A DNA stretch of 64,000 nucleotides, taken from contig JBDOQK010000012.1 of the NCBI GenBank assembly GCA_040437565.1, positions 310,001 through 374,000 of the forward strand, written 5' to 3'. A program made the position numbers and the translations under genes. The notes under the pieces were generated by a model. That model ran no database searches. It saw only the letters and a program-made list of their open reading frames with translations, and was not told the DNA's origin. The stretch comes from Albugo candida (taxonomy: Eukaryota > Oomycota > Peronosporomycetes > Albuginales). Each line of letters starts with the position of its first letter. Within the stretch, counting starts at the first letter, position 1. Shown here one piece after another: positions 47,963-57,668 of the stretch.

Positions 47963-47982
47963 TAGGTGTAGGGGATACAAGC
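47963..47982 (+). promoter_or_regulatory. Shared upstream motif, transporter copy 2
   Basis: ggtgtaggggatacaag lies about 90 bp before the start of transporter 2 and matches the element upstream of transporter 1. Some similarity extends on both sides. I did not find it upstream of copy 3. Confidence 0.35.
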
Positions 47983-48069
47983 TCATCAAATGCGTTGCCT
48001 CTGCACGCAGAAGCATGCTTTATTGTTATCACAGTTCGACAGCAAGTCATTCATCAAATTATTTGGTCA

Positions 48070-49986
48070 ATGACTCCATTCAGTGAGTCGAGTCCAAGAC
48101 TACCATCAGAGAACTTTGAAATTTATAATGAAAATACTCGTTATCATAAGAAAATGTCAAAGAAAGACTCTGAGACTCAATTGAGTGTGCTACCATTTGA
48201 TCTTGATAACCGGTTTGTCGCAGGTGCTAAGTTTTTCAATTATGAGCACCTAGGAGCGCTTCGTGAAGGTGGAGAAGTTTCATTGTTTTCTAAGGACCAG
48301 CATGGTATTTTGGCCGCCATGTTTGCTTCCAACTTAGCGTATGGAATGTTGGGATATTGCTTGCGCCCTGCCCTTCCAAGAAGTTTGGGNNNNNNNNNNN
48401 NNNNNNNNNNNNNNNNNNNNNNNNNNNNNNNNNNNNNNNNNNNNNNNNNNNNNNNNNNNNNNNNNNNNNNNNNNNNNNNNNNNNNNNNNTTGTTTTCTAA
48501 GGACCAGCATGGTATTTTGGCCGCCATGTTTGCTTCCAACTTAGCGTATGGAATGTTGGGATATTGCTTGCGCCCTGCCCTTCCAAGAAGTTTGGGATTT
48601 CATTTCGACGAGCCTCCATTCGGCCCTTTTTTCCTCACCATCTTACCACTATCGCTTTGTTTTTTCTTCGGAATGTTGTCCGATTCTGTTCCAATTGCCA
48701 ACTATCGAAGAAAGCCTTACATGATCATCGGTATTGCCATTGCAGCACTCGCCTTGATTAGCCTTGCAGCTTTATCGACAACTGTGAATGCGAAAACACT
48801 GAGCTCGAAATATACGGCTTCCCATCTCTTGTATTTATTCATGTCGTTAATGGTAGTATGTGTTGCTGGGATTGTACTTGTCAAAGTCTCAACTGAAGCT
48901 CGAATCATTGAGCTCTCTCAGAGAGAACCCTTGAGGATACGAGGGACCATATTGATCAACTACCTTCTTCTTCGTACACTCGTCGAGTGCATTTGTACAT
49001 GGATCTCAGCTGCGTTGTTGAGATATAACGCACTGACGAATGATTTTTCTACCCGAATTCACTCCGGCTGGATATATGGTAGTCTATGTATTATTTGTTT
49101 GGCTGTAATTCCTATCATCGTATATCGCACGGGAGAAGATGCTGTTAATGGCACGGATTGCGACAATAGGCTATCTAATGCTGACTTAATCAACATTCGT
49201 GGACAAAAGTTGAAGCGCTTTTTTCGAATGTGCCATCAGCGAGCGGTTTGGCAACTCGCCTTGTTCCTGACATTTGCAATCATAACAGCTCGTTTCAAGT
49301 TTTCCAACGCAAGTAGTGTTATAGCACATCTAGTCAACCCCAAGATCACAGCCATGATTTATATTGCCGGAGGACGTGCTGCAATGAGTTTCATGGTGAT
49401 GCTAGCTTGGAAAATTTGGTGGATGAACAGCTCGTGGCGTCGATTTGTGCTCTGCGGATTCTTGCTTGCTGTCTTGCTCGATCTTATTCAAAGCTTGCTG
49501 GTGCTTCACGTGAGAGCTATGCGCAACGAGATATTTTTTTACTGCGTCCAAACTCTGTCGGGAATTACTGAGGCTATACATTATATATACACGCTGGTAC
49601 CCGCAGTGGAATTGGCTGAACTTGGATTGGAGGGCGCAACATCCGGACTTTTTTCATCTTTTTGTTGCATTATTTCGACAACGATGTGTGCGATATGCAG
49701 GAAGATGAATAGTGATGTCTCTACGTTGGTTTCCGTATCGCCTCGCACTGTTTTAAAAGTGACGCTTCTGATGTGCATTCTAGCACTAGTCAACGGACTT
49801 AGCGCTGCAACTGTTCTTTTACTGCCGCACCAAAGGCTGGACGCACAACAAATACGGGCGTTTGGTGGATATACTCGTTCCGCTCCAACTGTTCTATTTC
49901 TTATCTACTTTGGAATGCTTTTCGTAGCATTGGGTCTCGGAATTAACTTTATAGTTGAACTGGTGCGTACCTCACTGGCTAAGTAA
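48070..49986 (+). CDS. FBT-like membrane carrier, copy 2 (interrupted by assembly gap)
   Basis: Second member of the local transporter family. The start is ATG 48070 (MTPFSESSPRLPSENFEIYN); the frame is open upstream but begins with a non-ATG codon. Landmarks are the same as copy 1: RFVAGAKFFNYEHLGALREG, LLSDS-type loop with NYRRKPYMIIG, STEARIIELSQREPLRIRGT, FRMCHQRAVWQLALFLTFAI and VELAELGLEGATSGLFSSF. The gap at 48390-48489 falls in helix 1, and 107 bp are duplicated around it (48283-48389 and 48490-48596). With one copy counted, the protein is about 570 residues, like its paralogues, and otherwise has no stop or frame shift. It points in the opposite direction to copies 1 and 3. Confidence 0.85.
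   Translation: MTPFSESSPRLPSENFEIYNENTRYHKKMSKKDSETQLSVLPFDLDNRFVAGAKFFNYEHLGALREGGEVSLFSKDQHGILAAMFASNLAYGMLGYCLRPALPRSLXXXXXXXXXXXXXXXXXXXXXXXXXXXXXXXXXXLFSKDQHGILAAMFASNLAYGMLGYCLRPALPRSLGFHFDEPPFGPFFLTILPLSLCFFFGMLSDSVPIANYRRKPYMIIGIAIAALALISLAALSTTVNAKTLSSKYTASHLLYLFMSLMVVCVAGIVLVKVSTEARIIELSQREPLRIRGTILINYLLLRTLVECICTWISAALLRYNALTNDFSTRIHSGWIYGSLCIICLAVIPIIVYRTGEDAVNGTDCDNRLSNADLINIRGQKLKRFFRMCHQRAVWQLALFLTFAIITARFKFSNASSVIAHLVNPKITAMIYIAGGRAAMSFMVMLAWKIWWMNSSWRRFVLCGFLLAVLLDLIQSLLVLHVRAMRNEIFFYCVQTLSGITEAIHYIYTLVPAVELAELGLEGATSGLFSSFCCIISTTMCAICRKMNSDVSTLVSVSPRTVLKVTLLMCILALVNGLSAATVLLLPHQRLDAQQIRAFGGYTRSAPTVLFLIYFGMLFVALGLGINFIVELVRTSLAK
48390..48489. other. Assembly gap (100 N) flanked by a 107-bp exact duplication
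   Basis: 48283-48389 equals 48490-48596, inside transporter copy 2. Counting both copies would add an artificial repeat to the protein. Confidence 0.9.
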
Positions 49987-51311
49987 TAATCGATGGAAAT
50001 AAACGCAATACTGCTATCATGGCTTTCCTAGTGCACAACTGTCATGGCACCGACGTATGATCTGTTGACTACGGTGACCTGACAGTCTGGGATGTACTGC
50101 TCGTTGACGCAGAATACCCTTCTGGTAGCTTGGTCAATTGTGCGGTCCAATAATACAGACTTTAAATTGACAATTTTACCTTTCGCGCAGGATTTATTTC
50201 TCATTTTTGCACCTCGCACGCTTTTGACCACTATAATTTGCTGGCATAATCGATTTCACCAAACTGACTCAGATCGCACTAATACTCGAACGCAGTAGAC
50301 GACTCAATTATTATGGAGCATTATGATTCAAGTATTTGGTGGGATCGCTGATGGTGCGCGGTAGGCAAGTTCTGAACAAGCAATGTCGTATATAGCGGCC
50401 TTGTGGGACTACTTTAATGCTCAGAGCGGATTCAAGAGTCAAACCTCCTAAATTGCTTGTAGTGTTGCTCTTTTCAGGACGTCGTCTAGGTTCTATACCT
50501 TGTAGTGATTTTTGCAAGCCAGTGACAGGTTGTCGGGGTTTGCATGTGCAAACGTGGATACTGTGCGACGAATATCATAGATGTTACTTTTCTTACCGAA
50601 TGAGGAAACACGAACTATGAAATCCCCCGTGTTTACACGAATGTAGTACAACATACACCCCCTTCTTAGTAATGTTCGGGATTTTTTTCGGAGCACGTAA
50701 ATCCTACATGATTGTATGATCTTCTGACACAAATGGCTGCATAGCTTGATTAAATGAACTTCTTACGTTACGTACCTTGTAACATGTTTTTCCGTTTCAG
50801 TACTTCTTCAACGTCCGAACATGCCCCTTCTTGACGAAAGCACTTGGGTAGGGTTCCCGTATTCCGTCACAATTATATGCTTAGGGGGAGATAGCGACAT
50901 TGGATTGGTAGGGGGATACAGTCTTCGTGTGATTTCGGAAATCGATGCACCCCTTCCGCACTTACAGTGCTTGCAAATATGAATTTGAACTCTCATTCCT
51001 ACCATGCCATATGCGCGTCAGACACTACGTTCTCAAGGTTGAAACATGGTTCGGACAGACACATACTATTAGACCGTGCTGAGGTATTTTTGGCAGTCGC
51101 GGGTTTGTGCTCCTACACGAGAAAGCGAGGCCACCAGCTGGAGGTCACGTGCAAGACCCTTATAAGGAGGACTTGCACAAATGTTAGTGGTGTGTACGGT
51201 GCCGGTATTTCAATGCGTCTACGAGCATCTCTTCGAGTTAGTGATTTTATGTTCACCAATCCGCTGTCTATTTATGAGAGCATTCCAAATGCAACGCTGA
51301 GGGAAGGGATG

Positions 51312-51464
51312 CTTTTCGGCTCACAAAGGGACTGGCTGAGCAGGCACGAGTGCGCTAAGCATTTTGGCCGTTCTAAGAAGAAAATTCGCGCATTTGTGAA
51401 CGATCTCAAGAACTCAACATTGCGGAGCTTCTCGAGAAACTTGTCAGGCTGATCCGACTACCCA
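51312..51464 (+). repeat. Inverted repeat, left arm (153 bp)
   Basis: Pairs with the reverse complement of 51865-52017 with 5 mismatches in 153 bases by direct reading. One frame reads WLSRHECAKHFGRSKKKIRA, helix-turn-helix-like, but it is short and ends at a stop. It lies about 1.3 kb downstream of transporter 2, on the same strand. Confidence 0.9.
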
Positions 51465-51864
51465 ATTTTGATTACCCCTGCTAGGTTTTCTGAAATACAA
51501 TCAGACAAGTGTGCTGTGTTGTCATTGTGTTTGTTTGGGTCAACGTTTCTCTTGGTTGAAAAATTGGGTGCAACGCTGTTAGACTGCAAATCTTCATTTA
51601 GCTAGGAATCAAATGAGGTTCTTGGTCTCCCTTGCTCATAAGGTGGAGGAATGCGCTGGCTTATTCGGAGAAGTTGCAGACTTATCATCAAACAGATGCG
51701 GATCAAAGTTAATAAAGTACTGGAACCTTGAAATCAGACTAACGTCCTTCTGATGATCGAGTTAGTCTCGATATTATGCTTGAGTGTCAACAGCTTTATT
51801 ATCCAACGTGCCAGGAGGTCTCTGACAATCAAGAACCGATTTGTGATCACGGAACATCAAACAC

Positions 51865-52017
51865 TGGGTAGTCGGATCAGCCTGACGAGTTTCTCGAGTA
51901 GCTCCGCAATGTTGAGTTTTTGAGATCGTTCACAAATGCGCGAATTGTCTTCTTAGAACGGCCAAAATGCTTAGCGCACTCGTGCCTGCTCAGCCAGTCA
52001 CTTTGTGAGCCGAAAAG
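51865..52017 (-). repeat. Inverted repeat, right arm (153 bp)
   Basis: Reverse-complement partner of 51312-51464; the arms are separated by a 400-bp spacer. It lies about 275 bp downstream of transporter 3, again on that gene's strand, so each arm occupies the 3' flank of a transporter copy. Confidence 0.9.
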
Positions 52018-52290
52018 AACGACTGATAGTCTTCTAGGTATCCGATATCCACTTACGTCATCGGTAGCATACTACTGGACTGATATTTGTGAGTGTTTAA
52101 AAGTATGCGAGCTGCTAAAAAAAATGAAAGGAGATGAGCGGCTAGCTACTTTCGATTTTTGTGTGGAATGGTGGAGGAGTTCATCGACAATTCAGAGGTA
52201 TCAATCGAATTTCTCCATGCCGCCAATTTTTCTGCATTGCCTGTGGGCATCAAAGATGGAAAGCTCGCTGTGTTCGGTTTAGTATCTTGA

Positions 52291-53988
52291 TCATTGTCTT
52301 GCCAGGGAACTATGTACCATATGAGTAATTGCCTCGATACTGAGCCCCAATACAAGGAAAAATGTTGCGAAGAAAGTAAAATACAGAACGACTGGAGCAG
52401 AGCGAGTATACCCGCCGAATGCTCGCAATTGTTGTGCATCCAGCCTTTGTTGTGGTAATAGAGGAATAGCTACGGTACTGATTCCATTGATGAGTGCAGC
52501 AGTGCATAATAGAAGCGCCAATTTTGGAATAGTATGAGCCGATACGGATCTGAGTACTGAGACTCCATTGTCCATCCTCTGACAAAGTGCACGAGTCGTA
52601 ATCGAAAAAATGCTGCGAAAAGATTGAAAAAGCCCTGACGTCGCCCCTTCCAATCCAGATTCAGCCAATTCAACTGCAGCTACTGGCGCTAATATACAAA
52701 GTATAGCGTCAGGAATTCCCGTCAAAATCTGGACAGAATAGTAGAACATCTCCTCGCGCACAGCTCCCACGTAAATTACCAGTAAGCTTCGAATAAGATC
52801 GACTGAGGCAGCAAACAAGAATCCGTAGAGCACAAACCAGCGCCACGAATTATTCATCCACCAGTTTTTCCAGGCTAGCATCACTGCCAATTTCATCATA
52901 GCACGTCCACCAATAACATACATCTCAGCTGAGCGCTTATATTCGACCAAAGTTCTTAAAACATACTCTGCGTTACCGAATTTGAAAGAGGTTGTTGCCA
53001 TGGCAAATGCCAAGAACAGAGCGACTTGCCATAGAGCCCGCTGATGACACATTCGAAAAAAGCGCTTGATGTTTTGCCCTCGGATATTACTAAAATCAGG
53101 TTCAGAGTACCTCCTGTCGTAGTTATTGCCATGCACAGCATCTTCTTCCGTTCGATAAATGATGATGGGAATCCCAGCCAAACAAATAATACATAGTGTG
53201 CCATAAATCCAAGTTGAGTGAATACGGGTTGACAGAGCCTTCGTTATTGCGTCATATTCTAATACAGCAGCTGTGATCCATGTACAAAAGCACTCGACGA
53301 GCGTACGAAAGATAAGAAAATTGATTAATATGGAACCCCGTGTTCGCAAAGGTTCTCTCTGTGATAGCTCAATGATGCGAGCTTCACTTGCGACTTTAAG
53401 AAGTACAATTCCAGCGATACACACTGGAATCAACGTCATGAATACATACATGAAATGAGGACCCGTTTTTTTCGAGCTGAGCTTTTTCGCATAGACAGTT
53501 GCCGATAATATTGTGAGGCCGAATAAAGCGAATGCTGCAATGACAAAACCGATGATCATGTAAGATTTCCTACGATATGTGGCAATTGGAACACAATCAG
53601 ACAGTAGTCCAAAAAAAAAACTCAGCGATGTTGGTAAGCTGACAAGACAAAATGGGCCGAATGGAGACTCATCGAGATGAATACCCAGAGTGCTTGGCAG
53701 GGCAGGTCGCACGCAGTATCGCAACATTGCATACACCGAGCTAAAAGCAAACGCAGCGGCCAAAAGACCATGGTGGTCTTTAGAAAACAACGATACTTCC
53801 CCACCTTCACGAAGTGCTCCTAATTGCTTGTAGTTGAAAAATTTAGCACCTGCCACAAATCGATTATCACGGTCAATCACAGATGCATCTATGCAAGACC
53901 CAGAGTCTGACTCCGAAGAGACCATCTCATTGGAGAACCCCATCCTATTGTGTGTTAGTGCCGCGGTAAGTTCGCTGGCCTGAGTCAT
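52291..53988 (-). CDS. FBT-like membrane carrier, copy 3
   Basis: Third paralogue, a single uninterrupted exon of about 565 residues. The start is ATG 53988; a TTG precedes it in frame. It shares RFVAGAKFFNYKQLGALREG, a short loop ending TYRRKSYMIIG (Ser replaces the Pro of RRKPY in copies 1 and 2), SEARIIELSQREPLRTRGS, FRMCHQRALWQVALFLAFAM and ELAESGLEGATSGLFQSF. About twelve hydrophobic helices are present. The Pro-to-Ser change in the cytosolic loop motif is the most visible difference. Its divergent neighbour on + is a decayed helical-repeat gene copy. Confidence 0.85.
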   Translation of the reverse strand: MTQASELTAALTHNRMGFSNEMVSSESDSGSCIDASVIDRDNRFVAGAKFFNYKQLGALREGGEVSLFSKDHHGLLAAAFAFSSVYAMLRYCVRPALPSTLGIHLDESPFGPFCLVSLPTSLSFFFGLLSDCVPIATYRRKSYMIIGFVIAAFALFGLTILSATVYAKKLSSKKTGPHFMYVFMTLIPVCIAGIVLLKVASEARIIELSQREPLRTRGSILINFLIFRTLVECFCTWITAAVLEYDAITKALSTRIHSTWIYGTLCIICLAGIPIIIYRTEEDAVHGNNYDRRYSEPDFSNIRGQNIKRFFRMCHQRALWQVALFLAFAMATTSFKFGNAEYVLRTLVEYKRSAEMYVIGGRAMMKLAVMLAWKNWWMNNSWRWFVLYGFLFAASVDLIRSLLVIYVGAVREEMFYYSVQILTGIPDAILCILAPVAAVELAESGLEGATSGLFQSFRSIFSITTRALCQRMDNGVSVLRSVSAHTIPKLALLLCTAALINGISTVAIPLLPQQRLDAQQLRAFGGYTRSAPVVLYFTFFATFFLVLGLSIEAITHMVHSSLARQ

Positions 53989-54399
53989 CAAAGAAATGAT
54001 TTGAGCTTATGCTTTTTTGTCAGATCACAATACTCAGGAATTGTTAAATTTAAAAGAGACATAAATTACTTCACCTGTTAAAGTCAAGGCTACTGATGAG
54101 CCTTTATCGTCCTCTTGCAGGAGCGCTTGGGAGCTCGACAGGCGTATAGCGCGCTTTATGTGATACATATCTGTACATTATGTTCGATATAGTGCAATCA
54201 ACGCCTGCACAATGTGCGTCGATTGGCGCGTATGCTATTCCCACCAAAACGGACCTTGCATCCCTGACATAACAGGTAGTACTAGGATGACGAGAAAAAA
54301 AATCAGTTTTTTTATACACAGATGAATGCATTAGCCAATACATATGCTTTCGTATAAGAATTTTATTCGAATTTGCGTTATCTAATGAGCTCACTTGAA
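53989..54399. promoter_or_regulatory. Divergent region, transporter 3 and pseudogene copy 3
   Basis: About 410 bp that must carry the promoter of transporter 3. A T-rich run is seen near 54,310; no match to the ggtgtag-type motif upstream of copies 1 and 2. Confidence 0.25.
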
Positions 54400-55235
54400 A
54401 AACACCCTAAACAGCTCAGCTCTACACCTACGTCGCCAAGTGTTAGTCTGGAATTTTCCAAAACATGCGATCTACTCATTCATATCTACGCAAATACCAA
54501 ACACCGTTGTGCAATGAAGCGTTCTTCGCATACCAAAAAACCTCAATCAATTCTTGTAGAATGCAAGGTGCAGACACGAGCAATGTTAAGTAAAAATAAA
54601 CTCCCGTCCGATTCGACAAAGCATTGGCTTTGCTTTAAATTACATTTGTGGTGCCGGCCGCTCCTCTACAGCTGAAGCGACGTACGCAATATTTTTATAA
54701 GAGCCCATGAAAAGGGACAAATCCGCACGAATCACTTTTTCTGTGTGATGAACAATGCGTGTATTCAAGCAGGTATGTCATTGATTCCTTGATTCTTCCT
54801 TTACAAAGCATCAAGTAGAAAGCGCTCTACTTTCTTCAAAAAGCACAATTTTGGCGGAATACCCGCCTGGTCGAGGCTTCGTCTGTTTCGTGTTCCATTA
54901 CAGAGAGAAACACGAGGACGAAGCATACGAAGCGATCATCGACCAACTGATGCTTACTGATACACTTTTGTGTCAAATTATGAGTGTCACACGTCGAAGG
55001 GACTAGCTCGCAATCGCAATCCGTAAGGACAATGCTTGAACGATCTGCATGCCATTATGTAACTACTGAAGCCTTTCGACGATACCAGAAAACAGAGACA
55101 CAACTTGGATTGTTACGCTTAGCATCTCACTTTCCGCTTATGAAAATTGGAATGGGAGTGCCAAATATTTTGCAATGTGATGCGTATCGTAATGAATAGT
55201 TGCGTTTTTCTTGGTAATGCTAACACCCGTTATCA
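54400..55235 (+). pseudogene. Decayed copy of the helical-repeat gene (copy 3)
   Basis: Collinear with the intact gene at 38734-39803. The segment near 54,653 matches gaccgctcctctgtat in the intact copy. The segment 54,740-54,790 matches its tgtgatacaaaatgcgtgta region. The segment 54,900-54,960 retains EDEAYEAIIDQLMLTDTL (intact: IEEYEAIIDELVAKMDTL). The segment 55,150-55,215 matches the start of exon 2. Multiple stops and frame shifts interrupt it. It is head to head with transporter 3, as copy 2 is with transporter 1. Confidence 0.78.
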
Positions 55236-55444
55236 GAATCCCCCAAGCCGCAGAAAAGTAGCGCAGAAATAAGGTGCGTCTAAAAGAAAATAGCCTGCCT
55301 AGAAGCAGCGCTAAAAAACTCTTTTTGAGCGATATTGGACGCCATTGAACGATGCTGCAAATACCCGATGCGAATGTAATCACAACAAATGATTATTAAC
55401 CTTTATTGCCATGTAAGAGCATGCACTGACTTATAAAGCATCGA

Positions 55445-57506
55445 CTACAGATTTGATGCGCCAACATGTAGTCCATTGGTTGATGCACATACTTCGTGCA
55501 TTTCCACCAAAGCAATCTCCAGATACTTCTTAAGCTCATTAACATCATTTTCCGGGCATGCATGATACCCACTGATGCTGAAGCTGAATTGGTCGGGTTG
55601 AATGCCGTAACAGATCCCGTAGCCGTCATTGTATAATGCTGAAAATCCACCCCAGATTGGACTTGCGTTTCTTCCTCCACTAATGTTGCTGGTCGAAATA
55701 CGATATTTTTTGCTGATTTCAAACGCTTTATCTGTAAATAATGACGGCTTAGGGCTGATTCCGGACATTTCTGAGACAATCAATAGACCCATGAGATGAC
55801 GATCTATGCCTTGCCCCATCAGCGCTTGTTTGATCTTCGTACCATGCGTCGAAATCGCTTTTTTCATGGCCTCCCATTTCTCACTCGAGGAAGCTCCATC
55901 CTTCTCCATGATTTTGCAGAAATTGAGCGAGTCGGTGGTTAAGGACCGCATCGTCTCAGTGCGCCCATGATAAAACAAACGCGTATGTGCAGTTTCGTAC
56001 ACTGCAGGGATAAATTGATGCTGCTTGTAGAACGCTAGCTGAATGGCCAGCTGGATATAGAAATCTGGACCAAGCTTGTAGCGCTTAATGAAGGCGTCAC
56101 CATAGTGTCGAAACTCCAGCACGGTTAGATCACTAGCACTGATTAGTTTCGTGACGGCTATACTAGCGCACTCAATCGCACTATTCGCTTGATTGTCGAG
56201 TACCCAAGTCAATTTTCGTGGCCTTATAGGATTCGTCGCAATGGTCCGAGGACGATCAAGGTAAGAACTGAGATTGCTGTTGATCAGTTTAATGCAGAAA
56301 TCAAATAACCGAACGACAACTAGCGCGTCCGCCCACGCGTGTTGGCCATTTAACCCACCGAGACCATTTTCATAGGTAACCAAATTGAAAGGTTTATCAT
56401 ACCAGCGATTCCTGCCATTGCCCAAGAGGCAATTTCGCGCAATCTATAGACAGAATCACCAATTTCAGCATGATCAGTTGATGAGAACTAGCTCTTACCT
56501 CCTCCGATGTAGTAGGCGAGCTTTCGTCGAGTGCAACACAGAAGATTGCTTGCTCAATACACTCAAGTGATTCCTTATTCTTGGCATCTATCTTGATGAT
56601 ATGTTCCCTTGTCTACGGTAACAATATTGACGCCTCCAGTCCGTATGAATAGTTACAAGTGTGATCAAACCTTTGCCCAATTTGTGCGATTTTCTGAAGT
56701 CAGAACGCTCACCGGTGGATGTCGAATCAGTGTGAACAATCCAGTGGCCTCCTGTAGAACGCATTCGAATTGCCTCAGAATATCTGCCAGTGGGAGAATT
56801 TTCCCCTCATCATCTAGCACTTTGACGGCCCAAATTCCGTTATTTCGAAGGACTATGATGTGTTTGGCATTATGCGGATGCACCTCGATCTCGTCACATT
56901 CTTCCCCCGGTATGACGCAGGAATTGAACATCCTCGTGTAGGTGTACATACAAAGTGGTTGGCCGGCCATGCGTTCCACTGGATACGATTCTCTGCGTCC
57001 AAAAGAACAGTCAAAAGTCAAAAAATTAGCGCTTCATTGTCAAGCCAGAATTTAAAAAGATGCTGCTGGAAATCGTACGTAAATAGCGCCTCTCGAAATT
57101 GCAGGATAGCGTGTGTGAATGTAGCAGCAGCTTCTGCTTGGCTTAAATCTCGAGGTCCCCAGTTGCCTGGCAGTACTCCGTACCAGTTTATATTGATTGC
57201 AGACGGATATCGCGGTTGTAAGTACGCAAATGTTTCCCACCACTCTTCGAGCCAATTTCTCTCATCAGAAGCACGCTCCTCAAGAATTTGCTGCAGTTTA
57301 GGACCAACGCCGTGGAGAAAGTCATTGCAAACTGCCTTTGTGTGTATCAATTCCTGCTCATTCAGCAGCGGCTCACAACTCTCAACATATGCTTCCAACG
57401 TTTGTTCTAAAGATGGAAGTGGAAGAGATGGAAGAGACTCTTGATACTGAAACGTTTTTTCTCGAGAGCTTTCCTTTTCAGTCGCTTTGATTGCTACTTT
57501 GTTCAT
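55445..57506 (-). CDS. Carnitine O-palmitoyltransferase I-like carnitine acyltransferase
   Basis: Transfers long-chain acyl groups between CoA and carnitine. Four exons give about 615 residues from ATG 57506. The substrate tunnel and core motifs are RFDKSF-like WYDKPFNLVTYENGLGGL, catalytic His (about residue 325) in LNGQHAWADALVV, the FYHGRTETMRSLTTDS signature, GQGIDRHLMGLL and the C-terminal NDGYGICYGIQPDQFSFSIS. These fit CPT1 better than CrAT or CPT2. The two N-terminal membrane helices of animal CPT1 are absent. The exon 1/2 junction (LFT to ESYPVERMAGQPLCMYTYTR) requires a ~85-bp intron whose skipped part would otherwise look coding. The protein ends GASNL; SNL is a weak peroxisomal-signal-like tripeptide, so location is uncertain. 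Confidence 0.9.
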
Positions 57507-57668
57507 TGCTCTTTAAAAGCTTTGTAGAAAACTCTGAAAGATTAAAAGATCCGAAATTGATACTATCAAAATGCAGAGAGCAGAATTACAAAAGTATGCG
57601 TACATCTGTTGCTTCAGCCAATCACCTTGCTACTTTAATTGGAGCTTGTGGTCGAATTAAAGCGCTCC

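Larger units (their letters stand above)
45011..48069. other. Gene-poor stretch with two assembly gaps
   Basis: About 3 kb without a convincing gene. Short frames at 45276-45509 and 45385-45714 (+) have protein-like runs (DAGNMSLFIALAAKLLPRRT) but overlap in different frames and are not recognised. The rest is AT-rich. Confidence 0.3.
49987..52290. other. Region between convergent transporters, holding an inverted repeat
   Basis: 2.3 kb between the stop codons of transporter copies 2 and 3. A 161-codon frame at 50967-51452 (+) runs into the left repeat arm; its start region has no recognisable features. Apart from the inverted repeat I see no gene. Confidence 0.4.

Noticed and set aside
50967-51452. 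161-codon ORF ending in the left arm of the inverted repeat, with a helix-turn-helix-like end
   Set aside because: The possible helix-turn-helix is short, the rest unrecognised, and the other arm does not preserve an extended frame; no transposase motif or terminal repeats.
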